A stretch of 64,000 nt of DNA from Phaeotremella fagi (Eukaryota; Basidiomycota; Tremellomycetes; Tremellales; Phaeotremellaceae): the NCBI GenBank assembly GCA_001599715.1, contig BCHU01000002.1, forward strand, positions 310,001 to 374,000, read 5' to 3'. The notes beneath the pieces were generated by a model that was not told the DNA's origin, made no database searches, and saw nothing but the letters and a program-made list of their open reading frames with translations. How positions within the stretch are numbered: the stretch's first letter is position 1; each line of letters opens with the position of its first letter. The translations under genes were made by a program, and so were the position numbers. Of the stretch, positions 1 through 12,343 are shown piece after piece.

Positions 1-1
1 C

Positions 2-970
2 AGAGCTGCTTCACCCCTTCCAAGTCGAACCACCAGTGCTCATCCATCAAGTCCCGGTCCACTCGCTAGATTAGGTAGTCCAAGACCACCCCCTCCCCCA
101 CCGAAAGAAGCTGAGAATCTGTGGGAATTCGATCTGGTAGTGCTGGAATTAGAAAGGTCTGGAATACAGGTCGAAACCGATTTCAACACGAAATTGCGCG
201 TTGCTGTTAGATCCAAAACATCGTTCTTATCGAGTGAGGGTGAATCGATATCACCAAAACCACTTCGATTGGCTGTTCAGTATCTGACAGAATCTCCTTC
301 AATTGATGGATCCCCTGCGGGAAGATACGGATTGATTCCACCCTCAATATCACTCGCTATGCAGTCAAGAGTCCCTTCTCCGTTACCCGTACCTCAAGCT
401 GGATTATCTAGTCGACCATTCTCACCTTTATCTGCAGGTCAATATCCAGGTTCGAGACCATTAACACCGGTTGCATCTCAACTTCGTCAAGCGACAAGTT
501 CACATATCTCTTCATCAGTCTCAACTCCTACTACACCACTGCAATCACAACAACTACTGCCTTCACTATCTTTACCAATCTCAGAACCCCAAACTCCGGA
601 ATGGATAACCAAAACTTCTTTCCCACCTCCACCATATCTTTCACCTTCAAGCTCAAACCCAAATCCAAACTCTACAAAAACCCCATCAGGCTTCGTTCAA
701 CACTTATCATCGTCGCTAACAATCTTACCCGAAAACGAATTTGAACTGGTCGAAGAAGATTTGGGGACTACTTATCAGATTAATGATGGTGAAATACCGA
801 AACGTTGGGAGAGTACTTATGAATTTGATTGGAGGTTTGTGGCGCTTCAAGAGGGTTTGGCTGGGTTTGGTGGGTTGAGGATATTGGTTTTTGAGGATGA
901 GGAGGGGACTACTGGATTTGTGGGCAAAGAATGGGGGAGTCTTGGTGATGTCTGGGTGGAGGGGTTGTAG
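2..970 (+). CDS. 3' part of a disordered protein, possibly TRAPPC13-like
   Basis: Frame 2 is open from the window edge to the TAG at 968-970, so only the C-terminal 322 residues are present; the start lies outside. A Pro/Ser-rich lead is followed by a strand-like segment (LVVLELERSGIQVETD), about 130 residues of Ser/Pro/Thr-rich disorder, then a folded tail with GFGGLRILVFEDEEG and SLGDVWVEG. Such a tail resembles the end of TRAPPC13 (DUF974) proteins of the TRAPP vesicle-tethering complex. That assignment rests on remembered similarity of a short tail and is weak. No intron is seen in the visible part. Confidence 0.6.
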   Translation, partial: RAASPLPSRTTSAHPSSPGPLARLGSPRPPPPPPKEAENLWEFDLVVLELERSGIQVETDFNTKLRVAVRSKTSFLSSEGESISPKPLRLAVQYLTESPSIDGSPAGRYGLIPPSISLAMQSRVPSPLPVPQAGLSSRPFSPLSAGQYPGSRPLTPVASQLRQATSSHISSSVSTPTTPLQSQQLLPSLSLPISEPQTPEWITKTSFPPPPYLSPSSSNPNPNSTKTPSGFVQHLSSSLTILPENEFELVEEDLGTTYQINDGEIPKRWESTYEFDWRFVALQEGLAGFGGLRILVFEDEEGTTGFVGKEWGSLGDVWVEGL

Positions 971-1250
971 AATGATCTTAGAAATTTTTGTTTGTTGTAC
1001 AGTAAACTGATTTCATCTAATCTCTACGGTCATGCTGCAAGACTTTTAGTTCGAAAGTTTGCATACTGTACGTTTTGGGATCCAAAATATCCTTCGACGC
1101 ATACACAACGACGACGAAGACTGAGTGCAGATACATGAAAGGATATCGAAATCATACAACTCGATATGTATATCAGAATGAATCTGATCAAACTGCCTTC
1201 TGAACTTTCACATTCATCCCATTCGCAATTATATTCAAACAGACAACAAA

Positions 1251-1697
1251 ATGCCTACACAAAATATTATCACCAATACTGGTACAGACACATCTTCCGC
1301 TACCGCAACAGTCAATTCTCCTGGTAGTAGTCGTGATGATAACCCAGAATGGACCTGGGAAGGCGAGGCCACTGGGACCGATCAAGAGCAAGACAAATCA
1401 GAGGGAGGTAAGACTAATGCTTCGGAAGAAACTGGAGGACATACCAAGGATGGTGAAAGCTCAGAGATAAATGTTGTCAAAGCGGATTCTGAGACCATGG
1501 GGAAAGACTCTCAACGACTTGGTGATGGGGAGACTGAAGACAAAGTCACTTCCACTGAATGGTCGAAAAATGGAATTCTCCTTGCGGTCACCAAAGCCAA
1601 AAAGGGTAGAATCGTCATGTGAGTCACGAAACCCCCATAGATTGAGATATCATGCTGACAACTGAATAACAGTAATTCCGGTCGCATCTCTAGATGA
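1251..1697 (+). CDS. small acidic hydrophilic protein, unknown function
   Basis: Exons 1251-1618 and 1673-1697. The 54-nt intron has donor GTGAGT at 1619, a CTGAC branch-like site and CAG acceptor; after splicing the protein ends IVINSGRISR, 130 residues. It is rich in Ser, Thr, Glu and Gly with no signal peptide or membrane segment. Like the three genes downstream it ends with one phase-2 intron and a tiny last exon, and it shares an acidic, Ser/Thr-rich composition (EWTWEGEATGTDQEQDK). It is probably the most diverged member of that tandem group. No known domain is recognised. Confidence 0.55.
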
Positions 1698-2531
1698 GTT
1701 CTAGTCGAATGAACGATTGCCACATCAGTCTCTTTCCATTATCTCTATACTTCTTTTTCGTTTATTTTTTCTTTCTTTCTTTCGTGTCATATGTTTCGGA
1801 ATTTGCTTCTGAAACTGAATTTGTCCAATTGACCGAAATTTTATTTCGGTATTTCAAATCCTTTTACAGTAGTTTTTTCCCCGAAATGAATGTGTTGTCT
1901 GAGTTCAATTTTACAATAAGTCTGATATGCCTACTGGTCACTGACTTTCATGCATTTCTAAGGCGAGCGCGGTAGAACAAAGGTACAAGATGGAGACCAT
2001 GCCTATACTTGATCATATACCACAACTATAGTGCGGAGCGTTTTGCTTCCAACGGGTACACCTATAGCTGTGTTAGGGTCCATTTGAGCAAATGTACCCA
2101 GAACTTCTTCCAATCAAATTCATCTCGAAGGCTAGAAGAAATAAAATGACAATTCCCGATAAAAAGTCATGTCTTGCCTTCTTTCAACCAGCTCCACAGC
2201 CAATGAACAAAGTCAATCGAAGGTCAAAGACGACGCAAGTAAATTGTCTAAGAGAGGACAAAAGCTACCTTTGATACAGCTCCACAAACGCCGACATTCG
2301 AAGGAAGGACTGAAAGGATGGAAAAAACTGAGTTTCAAAAGATATACTGTACTCGTACTCGTACAATATATGAGACTGCCTCTCCCAACAATTATTCTTA
2401 ATCTCAACATCCAACCAATTTCATCTGATTCTTTCATTAACATTATCAAAAACACAAACACACAAACACACAAACACTCAAACGAACAAACAAACAATCA
2501 AACAGAACACAAAAAACAATCAAGTATCAAC
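1698..2531. other. intergenic, duplicated 5' flank
   Basis: No supportable gene. The right part (about 2075-2340) has close relatives upstream of the genes starting at 4622 and 6396, sharing CTCCACAGCCAAT, GTCAATCGAAG and AAGGACTGAA. TACTGTAC lies at 2345-2352. Just before the ATG at 2532 is an A/C-rich leader with CACAAA repeats, read as 5' UTR. Confidence 0.6.
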
Positions 2532-3993
2532 ATGCCACGCCGAACTGTCCATAGCAATTATTGTGAGGAAATTAACGCTACCGGTAACTCTAGTGTTCAA
2601 CTGGGAAATGTTTGGGGCAGCGGAGAAGGGCGGAGTTCAACTAGACACAACAAATCAGTATTTGAAGCGACAGATGAAGATGATGGAGATGATAGCGACA
2701 CCATTGGAACAGAACACAGAACACAATCAAGCTTCGACAAACCATACAATACTTTCTACCGGGGAAGTAGCAATTATTGTGGTAAAATAAACGCTGACGG
2801 TAACTCTCGTGTTCAACTAGGAAACAATTATAGCGACACCATTGGAGCAGAACACAGAACCTACCCGGGAAGTAGCAATAATTATGGTGAAATGCACGCT
2901 ACCGGTAACGCTCGTGTTCAACTGGGAGATGTTTGGGGCCGCGGGCAAGGGAGAAACTCAAGTAGAAAGGGTGACAATCCAAAGTTTCAGGCGACAGTCG
3001 AAGATGATGGAGATGATAGCGACACCATTGGAACAGAACACAGACCACAATCAAGCTTCAACATACCATACGACACTTTCTACCAAGGAAATAGCAATTC
3101 TTGTAGTGATACTACCGCTACCGGTAATGATAGTGTTAGACTGGGAGATGTTACGGACGACGAGGATGTTATGGGCCTCGGGGAAGGGCAGAATTCAACT
3201 GGAAAGAGGAACAAATCGGAGTTTCAAGCGACAACCGAAAGTGCTGGGGATGATAGCGACACCATTTGTGGTGACGAAGACGATGGAGGTTGGGAAAAGA
3301 TCAATAAGGAAGGTGTGAAGGGTGGTGATGGATGGGGTGCTGGTCTTGCTTCAAGTGAGCAGGACAAGGAAAAAGCAGAAGGAAGTTTCGCTTCAGAGTT
3401 AGATTCAAGTACAATCACTAAAGAAGTCTCGGAGGATACAGGTTTGGGATCGAGTGAGTCGGAAAAAGATTGGAAAAACATGTGGTGTAAAGTAGTCAGT
3501 GAAGATGAGGGATCTTCGAAGACTTATTCAGAAGGTATCACAAACATCACCAGAGTATACTCAAGCATCACAACCGGCAGTACTCAAAGAGATCGTGATA
3601 GGACTCGGAGAGATCTTGAGAGGGCCCAAAGAGATCGCGATAGAGAACAAAGAGATCGTGATAGGGATAGGGATAGGGCTCGGAGAGACCTTGAGAGGGC
3701 TCAAAGAGATCGCGATAGAGAACAGAGAGATCGTGATAGAGAACAAAGAGATCGTGATAGAGAACAAAGAGATCGCGATAGAGAACAAAGAGATCGCGAT
3801 AGGGTTAGAGATAGGGCTGGGAGAGATCGTGAAAGGGCTCAAAGAGATACGAGTGCTTCAAACGGCTTTTCAATCTCAGGATATAGCTCTTACACCATCA
3901 AAGAGGATGGGAAAACAACGTACGTCGCTCCTTCCCTATGTAAGAAACCAAGTGTTCTAACATTGTTGTAGTCATTATCACCATTATGGTTGA
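2532..3993 (+). CDS. repeat protein with HET-s/RHIM-like amyloid motifs and a charged RD tail
   Basis: Exons 2532-3919 and 3972-3993 (52-nt intron, GTACGT...GTAG, phase 2); 469 residues ending GKTTHYHHYG. The ATG at 2532 is preferred over the longer open frame because the preceding bases are a CACAAA-type leader and paralogues start at the same place. Four repeats (residues 8-29, 78-98, 113-133, 186-206) follow the pattern NAtGNxxVQLG[ND]. They alternate with acidic blocks of the type F(E/Q)ATxEDDGDDSDT. Residues about 350-440 are almost pure R/D/E repeats. The VQLGN core matches the signature of HET-s-related (HRAM) and RHIM amyloid motifs in fungal and animal signalling proteins. Function is inferred only; no effector or NLR domain is present. 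Confidence 0.7.
2553..3149 (+). repeat. four VQLG[N/D] amyloid-like protein repeats
   Basis: Units at about 2553-2618, 2763-2825, 2868-2930 and 3087-3149. Each reads S-N-x-x-x-x-[I/M/T]-x-A-[T/D]-G-N-x-x-V-[Q/R]-L-G-[N/D]. Conservation is visible at DNA level too (GCTACCGGTAA, GTTCAACTGGGA), so the duplications are fairly recent or selected. Confidence 0.75.
3590..3850 (+). repeat. degenerate RD/RE-encoding repeat
   Basis: Tandem copies of GAGATCGTGATAG-like 12-18 bp units encode R-D-R-D-R-E-Q-R-D strings. The composition suggests a long charged helix or RD-type disordered domain. Confidence 0.8.
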
Positions 3994-4621
3994 GTATCTT
4001 AAGGCCTAAAATCTCCTTTGGATTCCCGTTTAGTCTATATTTGTTTTTCTTCCTGTTTCATCGTACTTGTAGTTGTCAGTTGGATTATCTTTTTTTTAAA
4101 GTTTTGTAGTGTTGGTAAAAAGACTAAATGATGATGCTTGATTTATTCATATTTGTAGTCCGATTTATCCATCAAATTGAATAATTGATCGATGCATCAA
4201 AATTGAGTCTAAATGTGGGAACTGAGAAAGAGGGAACAGGGATATTTCATCCCAAAAGTTGGTGTGGCGATCCGTGACCAGAAGACACCTGGAAAACAGC
4301 CACATCTTGTCTTCATCCATTTGTTTCCAGGGCCAAGAGACAAAGTCTGTTGAAGCTGGAAGACACAAGAAAATTGTTTGAAGAGAAGACAAATGCCATC
4401 TTTACTACTGCACAGCTCTATGAATGCAGAAATCGGGAAAAAGGACTGAAAGGATTGAAATGACTGACTTTCACGGACATAAGACCTGGTGCTATCTCTC
4501 CCATCAAAATCTCCTGGTTTCAACATCCATCCAATTCGATCCTATTTTTTGGCATTCGTATTACTGCAACCACAAACAAACCAACAAACAAACACCAAAC
4601 AGAACACAATCAAGCTTCGAC
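3994..4621. other. intergenic, duplicated 3' and 5' flanks
   Basis: No gene. The first 200 bases (TTTGTAGTGTTGG, GATGATGCTTGATTT, CATCAAAATTGAGTCT) resemble the 3' flank of the next paralogue. Bases about 4240-4470 resemble its 5' flank (TCATCCCAAAA, GGTGTGG, CCAGAAGAC, TTGTTTGAAGAGAAG). The duplicated unit therefore includes both flanks. Confidence 0.6.
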
Positions 4622-5401
4622 ATGTCAGACCGTTTTGACATTCACCAGGAGCCTAGCACTTTTCAAAGTAACATTACCCTTACTGGTAGCGCTCAACTTA
4701 CACAGGGAGATGTTAATTCATTTGGACAACCGCAACATACAACTAGAAAGGGTAGTGAATCAGCTGTTCATGAGAGAGTTAAAGATGCTGCAGATGATAG
4801 TGACATCACTGCAAGGTCTTCAATGGATGATGATCGGGATGAGATAGACAGTGAAAGTGTCGAAGAAGCTGGTGAAGCTGGAACCAGCAAGGAAGAGAAG
4901 ACTATGCGTTCAGACGAGGAGTACAATTCCGGAACAAATTCAAGCTTCATCAGGTCAGACCGCAGCGATCTTTTCATTCGCCAGGGAAGTAGCACTTTTC
5001 AAGGTAAAATCACCGCTACTGATGGCGCTCAAGTCAAACAGGGAAATGTTATTTCATTCGGGAAAACTGGAAATGGTAGTAAATCAGTTGTTTTTGCCCG
5101 AGTTGAAGGTGCTGGGGAAGATAATAACACCAGTGAAGGGTCTCAAATTGTGGTTGCAGAGGTTATGAGGGACACAAACGAGGGTCTCAGTGCAAGCGCT
5201 GGCACTCGGAGTGTCATGAGACAGGCTAGCGCTTTGAGAGAGATGGCGAGGAAGTTGAGAGGGACAAAGGGTACGACTGTTTTAGATACAGGCTCAGGAG
5301 ACAACTCCGGCACCGTCACAGAAGATGGGGAAACAACGTATGTCTCTCCTTTTCTCTTTGAGCACCAGGGTTCCTAACACTGATGTAGCTACTATAAGTA
5401 A
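4622..5401 (+). CDS. paralogue with two diverged amyloid-like repeats
   Basis: Exons 4622-5337 and 5389-5401 (51-nt intron, GTATGT...GTAG, phase 2); 242 residues ending GETTYYK. Two repeat blocks start near residues 12 and 122 (STFQSNITLTGSAQLTQGDV and STFQGKITATDGAQVKQGNV), each followed by FG and a Lys/Ser/acidic segment. They align with the VQLGN repeats of the gene at 2532, though the VQL core has become LTQ/VKQ. An acidic linker (DDDRDEIDSESVEEAGEAG) separates the blocks. The gene sits between its two closest paralogues in the same orientation and shares their flanks and terminal micro-exon. Function unknown. Confidence 0.7.
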
Positions 5402-6395
5402 TTTGGTCAAAGATCTCAAGGTTGGAAGTCTCCATTGGCTTTCCATCTAGTTTACATTTTCTTTCTTCCGTTTTCCATCCTAGTTGAAGTTGTCAGTCGA
5501 AGTATATTATTTAAATTTTGTAGTGTTTGCAAAAAGAATGAGAGATGATATTTGATTTCTCTACTACAACACAATTTATCAACCAGACTGAAATGTTAAT
5601 CGACGCGTCAAAATTTAATCTGAACGAGGGAACTCAGAAAGACGAGACACGGAAATTTCAGTGGTCTAGATTCAGTTCTTGTCGACAACGCCACACCGAA
5701 TTCTATTTTTCATTTTCATTTCGATCCAGCTTTTGCTTTCGCGTGCCTTCTCTCTTTCATATCATCTGTGTCGGAGCATACTCCTTAAACAGTTTTTCCT
5801 TCTTCAAGAAATGTTGTATCATTTTGGCCGTTTATAAGATTTTCCCGAAATGAATGACTTTTCTTATTTCTAAAAAATACGTCCGAAGGCGTGCTGAACG
5901 ATTGTAGAACCTAGCTTCTCACGCTTTACTATCGATATGCAACTTCTTCTCTCAAATGAGTAAGGATTTCCATTTGAGCAAACGGTACCTCTCACTTCCA
6001 AGACCTGCACATAGATATTGCATGTGTCTGGGTCGATTTGGGCACCGAACCCAAAACCTTATATTATCATCCCAAAATTTGGTGTGGTAATGCCAAACCA
6101 GAAGACGCCTCGATACTTCTTGCCTTCTTTTATTTAGCTCCACAGCCAATAAACAAGTCAATCGAAGCTAGAAGACCCGAGTATATTGTTCGAAGAGAAG
6201 TCGAATATCTTTTTGTTTCCAGCTCCGCAAAACTACTGGAAGGACTGAAGTGGCTGTCTCCACAGATATATGAAACCCCAATTTTTTTAATCCTCTTATT
6301 TTCAAACATCCATTCCAATCCATTCTATTTCAATTTCAATTTCTTTATCGCCACCCACCACCGACAAATTAAGCTGAGAATCGATTTTATTCAAT
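5402..6395. other. intergenic, duplicated flanks
   Basis: About 1 kb without a supportable gene. The left half repeats the 3' flank of the previous paralogue. The right half (about 5960-6260) repeats the upstream region of the genes at 2532 and 4622, including TCCATTTGAGCAAA, CTCCACAGCCAAT and GGAAGGACTGAA. Confidence 0.6.
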
Positions 6396-7812
<1,417 letters not shown>

Positions 7813-8492
7813 TTCGCATGAGCTCACCCCGGTCTTCGAAGACCTCATTGAGTTTCCCGTCTATTTTTGTTTCTTTTCCCCCTTCTTTTCTATGTTAGTC
7901 GAAATTGTTAGTTGAAGTAAGTTCTGAAGTATTTGAGTGTCTATAAAATGAGTAAATGAAAGAGTGAACAAACGGGATCTGTTTCATAAGCAACTATTGC
8001 TAAATTAAGGGTTAATACAAGTGGAAAACGTATCCTTGAGCATACGAGGGCGATTGGGTAGAAGTAGAATCAAGCTAGGTTCTACATTAGAGGGAAGCCC
8101 AATCAGACGTTCCAATACAAATAGCATGGGAATTTACTGAAAAGTTGATCGAAAGCAATTCTCATGACTCCAGTACAGCCGTTGACATTCATCTTTTCTA
8201 TCATATAATTGTGCTCTTGTTTCATAAACGTCAAGTCGCTGTTGAAAAACAGTGCGCTTCAGAGCGACTACACTCTGGATGACATCCCGATCGTCGAAGG
8301 CTTTATACTCTTCCCGACTTGATTCAATGTTACAGTCTAGGATGTGGCATTGCCACCTACAGTATCAGTTGAAAATCTTTCCTTTGAGCTGATACTTCTA
8401 TTATGCTGCTGAGACAAAGAGACAAAGGGGATTACAACGATATAATATTTATCAATTTCATATTTGCTACTGTACATCATCCAAATACCACC
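7813..8492. other. intergenic
   Basis: No gene seen. The first 120 bases again resemble the 3' flanks of the tandem paralogues (TTTGTTTCTTTTCCC, GTTAGTTGAAGTAAG). A TACTGTAC site lies about 25 bases before the next ATG. Confidence 0.5.
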
Positions 8493-8867
8493 ATGTCGGC
8501 TCAGACTACTGATTTGAGTTTCAACGATTTCGATAAAACCACCGAAAGACCTACGGAAAACTCCACTTTCCAAACCCAAACCAATGATATAGGTACCACA
8601 CTAAAAGGTGATACTCACCCAGAAAGTGATTATGATAGTCACGTAGATACTAAGGTGGTTTCTGAAGCTTCCACAAAAGGGTGTATCGGGGGGAATGTTG
8701 AGCAACTCAAGGCTATGTTGATGGAAAAGAGGGATCATCTGAAAGAGTTCGGGGGTAGGATGAAGGATGAAATAGATGATTCAATAACTTTTGTGAAGGA
8801 TTTGAGGGTAGCCACGAGATATGTCTTGGAGTCTAGTAGAGATGGTGATTGGTCTACCAAGAAATAG
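8493..8867 (+). CDS. small hydrophilic protein, unknown
   Basis: Single exon, 124 residues. The ATG at 8493 (CACCATGTCGG context) is chosen over an upstream in-frame start. The N-terminal half is Thr/Asp-rich and disordered. The C-terminal half (QLKAMLMEKRDHLKEFGGRM... to VATRYVLESS) looks helical. No signal peptide or membrane segment. It follows the tandem MGD/amyloid-like group in the same orientation but shares no clear motif with it. Function unknown. Confidence 0.55.
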   Translation: MSAQTTDLSFNDFDKTTERPTENSTFQTQTNDIGTTLKGDTHPESDYDSHVDTKVVSEASTKGCIGGNVEQLKAMLMEKRDHLKEFGGRMKDEIDDSITFVKDLRVATRYVLESSRDGDWSTKK

Positions 8868-9173
8868 TGGTAGCTTAGTAAATAATTGAGATGAATTCCA
8901 GCTTATGAACTGGATGCTCTGTGTACCTTGCGAGTCATTTTACTGTTAAAAGATGTACCATATACAGTACTCGTACTGTAGACATAAAAATCCCTACCCC
9001 CCACTAGCATGAATCATGAAAGGGGCTGCTTTCCCCGAGAGTTTTTGCAAGCTCCTTTCCTTTGTTGAATCAAAAGTACTGGCCAACATGCTCAGTCTCA
9101 AGAGTTTTCCTAGAAGGCTCAGATTGTCTCCTCGTTATTTCATACCACAAATTTTTGGATCACTCTCAACTAA
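8868..9173. other. intergenic
   Basis: No gene. Holds an inverted pair TACAGTAC...TACTGTA at 8963-8980, part of a motif recurring across the window. Confidence 0.5.
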
Positions 9174-9689
9174 ATGTCGGAATCCAGTCTTCAACCCCAA
9201 GGTTCTTCCCGTCCAAGTATTGACGATGAAGTGTATAAAGCCGAGTTGAAGATATATGAAGAGAAAAGACTCAAAGAGCTACAGACTCTTGAAACGGCAA
9301 AAATCAAGTACGAAGAAAAGCAGCGAAAGTTTAGAGAAGTATCCGCTGAGCATAGGGAAGCGGGAAGAGCTTGGAAAACCGCATCAACTGAAGGGAAAAG
9401 TAAAAGTGAGGTTGATGAGCTCGCTAATCAATTTTCGGAAATGATGTCAAAAAAGTCAACCGCTATAAGGGATTTGTGTAGCCAGAGAACTGAGTTTGAG
9501 AATGCCGAAAGTGGTTACAACTTCTCGATGGGGTGTATCGATAGAGCAGTTTCTAAAGTTTCTGCTAGATTTGAGAGTGAGAAGGAGAAGAAAAGTGGAG
9601 GAACCACCACTCAGGTAAGCATAATATCTTGCGCCGAAAAGAGAAAAATGATTTGTCTGACTTTGAATTTGTATTTATAGGGAGGATGA
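9174..9689 (+). CDS. coiled-coil protein, unknown
   Basis: Exons 9174-9614 and 9681-9689. The 66-nt intron has donor GTAAGC, branch-like CTGAC and TATAG acceptor, phase 0. The protein is 149 residues, ending TTTQGG. Residues about 18-75 are strongly helical and charged (YEEKRLKELQTLETAKIKY...), and a second helix spans about 85-140. No membrane segment or known domain. The tiny last exon parallels the genes to the left, but phase and sequence differ. Confidence 0.6.
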
Positions 9690-10219
9690 TAGGGTTTCGT
9701 TCACAGCGGTGCACTGTTAAGAGAGGAGGTCGTAATGCGCTGTTTCTAGTTTCTATGTACTGTATCTCATATAGTATTGCATAGGCACATTGATTGTGAT
9801 TTTCAACTGACGTCCATCAGTAAAACATTCAAGCTTTCTGTGCAATGGCGAACGGTGTGCCTGCGTCACAGCAGGCTACTGTACAAATACTGTACAGTAT
9901 CTCTCCTTTCTCTCAACTGTAGTGATTTTATGCTGTCTCACTGCTCCTTTCGACCGTGCTGTCTGACACTTTCCATGACATTCCATCAATATTTCTCAAT
10001 ATGAAAAGCAGTATAGAAACGCGTTGTACCCTTGTTTTCGTTGCCGCACATTGTACTCGACTGAATCCCTCTCCATCAGCGCTTATAATCATGAATGCAT
10101 ATCAACTAAACATGAGTACTAAAAAAAAACCGTCAAATCCTCGATCCGAAATCAATTTCAACTACAAATAAAAAACTCAAACTCCATATGATAAGGTTAA
10201 ATTAATTCAGTCAAATAGT
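9690..10219. other. intergenic between convergent genes
   Basis: No gene or tRNA seen. Contains a perfect 14-bp palindrome (9897-9910) and two other TACTGTA-type sites. Confidence 0.5.
9897..9910. promoter_or_regulatory. 14-bp perfect palindrome ATACTGTACAGTAT
   Basis: The most perfect copy of a TACTGTACAGTA-like motif that recurs in many intergenic spaces here. Its role is not known; it could be a transcription-factor site or part of a short dispersed element. It lies in a convergent intergenic space, which argues against a simple promoter element at this copy. Confidence 0.35.
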
Positions 10220-12143
10220 TTATTTCTTCTCGAACATGGCTTTGATAGCGGCGGTGGAGTACTGATCGAATTGTTAGCGTGTGTAATCATGCAGTAGTAG
10301 TTGAGATGTTACTTACAGACTTGGGTCTTTCGAGGGGCATACCGAGAGCACGGTCCCAGATGAGTTGGGAAACAACACCGAAAGCACGGGAAACACCGAA
10401 GAGGACGGTGTAGAAGTCTTGTTGGGTTAAACCGTAGCTGCAATTTTGTCAGTACCATTCAGATGATCAAATCGTCTTAACCTACTAAGTAAGGAGGACA
10501 CCGGAGTGGGCATCAACATTAGGCCATGGGTCTGAGCATGGGTCAGTTGAGTGGACTGCTATTGAGCCAACCATAACTCACTCTTAGCTTTACCAGCCTC
10601 AAGAAGGATGTCTGGAACGATCTTGTAGATTTGTCCAACAAGTTTGAAAAGTGGGTCATCAGGGAGATGTTTAAGGGCGAATTCTCTTTGAGCGGTGTAA
10701 CGGGGGTCCTATTAAATTTGTCAGCTCATGTCGATCAAGTGATGGTACGACGACATACGGTCTTTCTAAGAACGGCGTGACCGTAACCTGGAACGACTTG
10801 ACCACCCTTGAGGGTAGACCAAACGTATTCGGCAACTTTCTCGTCTGAGGCATCTTCACCGATTTGAGCTCTCATCTTTTGAACCCATCTGAGAACTTCT
10901 TGGTTGGCAAGACTAAAAGCAGATATCAGCTTCCATGTCAGGCGAAATCAAAGTATCTGCCTTACCCATGGAGAGGACCGGCAAGACCGTTAAGGGAAGC
11001 AGCGAATGAGAGGAAAGGATCAGAGAGAGCTGAACCGACCAAATGACCGGTATGAGCCTGCAAAGGGTTAGCAAGAACCAAACTCTTCCATCGTGACCAA
11101 CTTACAGAAACGTTACCACCTTCGTGATCAGAGTGAATGGTGATGTACAATCTCATGAGTTCAACGAATTGTTCGTTGTCACCGAAACCAAGAAGAGTTG
11201 ACAAGTTGGCAGAGTAATCTTTGTTTTGGTCGATAGTTGGGAGTTTACCATCACCGTAAACGTTTCTGAAAATTCTACCGGCAATGTTTGGGAGTTTAGC
11301 GATCAAATCCATGGAATCATCGAAAGTGGTCTTCCAGTATTCTTTCTTGTGGACACCTTCAGAGTAGGCTTTAGCGAAAGCTGAATCGTGGTTAAGCTAG
11401 ATTTGATCATCAGTTCATAAATTCCGGGAATGTAATTGGAAATTGCTTACAGCAGTAACGGCTAAAGAGAATTGTGACATTGGGTGAAGGGTGTTTGGAC
11501 AACGGTCGATAAGTTCCTCGACGAATTTTGGGATTTCAGCTCTGGCAGCCCATTCTTGTGATAAACCTTGAACTTGTTCGGCAGTTGGAACTTCACCAGT
11601 CAAAAGTAACCAGAAAAGAGCTTCTGGTAGAGGTTCAGAACCGCCTGGAGCGGTTGGTAATTTTTCTTGACATTCTGGAATCGTTAATCCACGGAATCTG
11701 ATACCTTCCTCAGCGTCTAAAACTGAACCTTCCCAAATTAAACCCTACGTTTTCAATCAGCCAACTGAAAACTTCGTAGAGGAGATAGTGAAAACGGTTC
11801 GCTACTCACCTTGATACCTCTCATACCACCGTAGGCTTGGTCGACGGTCATCTCACCGAAACTTTTGTTACCGTAGGCAGCTCTAACGGCTTTAACGTTT
11901 TCGATTTCTTTGGGGATGAGTTCGGCCATTCTGTCCTTCAAGGATTGAACACCTGCAGCTGGGGTAGAAGCGAATGATCTTGCCATCGATGGGCGGATCT
12001 ATAGATTGTCAGTGAATTTTCAAGGAAACTCGGAAGAAGTTGGGAAAGTGATGTGAAAGGTGGAAGAGAGTAGATGGTGGTGATGCCACCGATTTTTAGT
12101 CTTTACATACCTGATTTCTGAGAGCATTACGAGCTACGAACAT
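10220..12143 (-). CDS. CIT1: citrate synthase, mitochondrial
   Basis: Ten exons (12111-12143, 11810-11998, 11451-11744, 11106-11396, 10966-11057, 10759-10912, 10582-10708, 10486-10531, 10317-10437, 10220-10261), 462 residues. Condenses acetyl-CoA and oxaloacetate to citrate in the TCA cycle. The N-terminus ([20 protein letters not shown]) looks like a mitochondrial presequence. Catalytic elements are intact: LAGPLHGLANQEVL (first His), [16 protein letters not shown] (second His) and [11 protein letters not shown] (Asp), each rebuilt across splice sites. Length is normal for the family. It ends in FEKK, with no peroxisomal signal, so it is the mitochondrial form. The first intron (112 nt) is the longest; the others are about 48-65 nt. 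Confidence 0.96.
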
Positions 12144-12343
12144 GATGAATACTTTTTATGATTCTTTTAAAGATATATTCACAAAAAAAGGAATAAAGAA
12201 TAAAAAGTTGAAAGACAGAAAGTTGGTTGGAATACGAGCACCCCAATGACGGCGACGGGCGGATAAACAATAGTCGACAGCCGAGAGTAGTCCGGTAATT
12301 GATTGGGGTAAAACGCCGATACATATAGTGAGAGTGTGGCACT

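Noticed and set aside
2169..2531. In-frame extension of the 2532 gene to an upstream ATG
   Set aside because: The added residues are basic and low-complexity, end in a CACAAA-rich leader, and overlap the duplicated promoter block; paralogues start at the equivalent of 2532.
3499..3960. Repetitive open frames on both strands over the RD tract
   Set aside because: Shadows of a 12-18 bp repeat; any frame of such a repeat is open.
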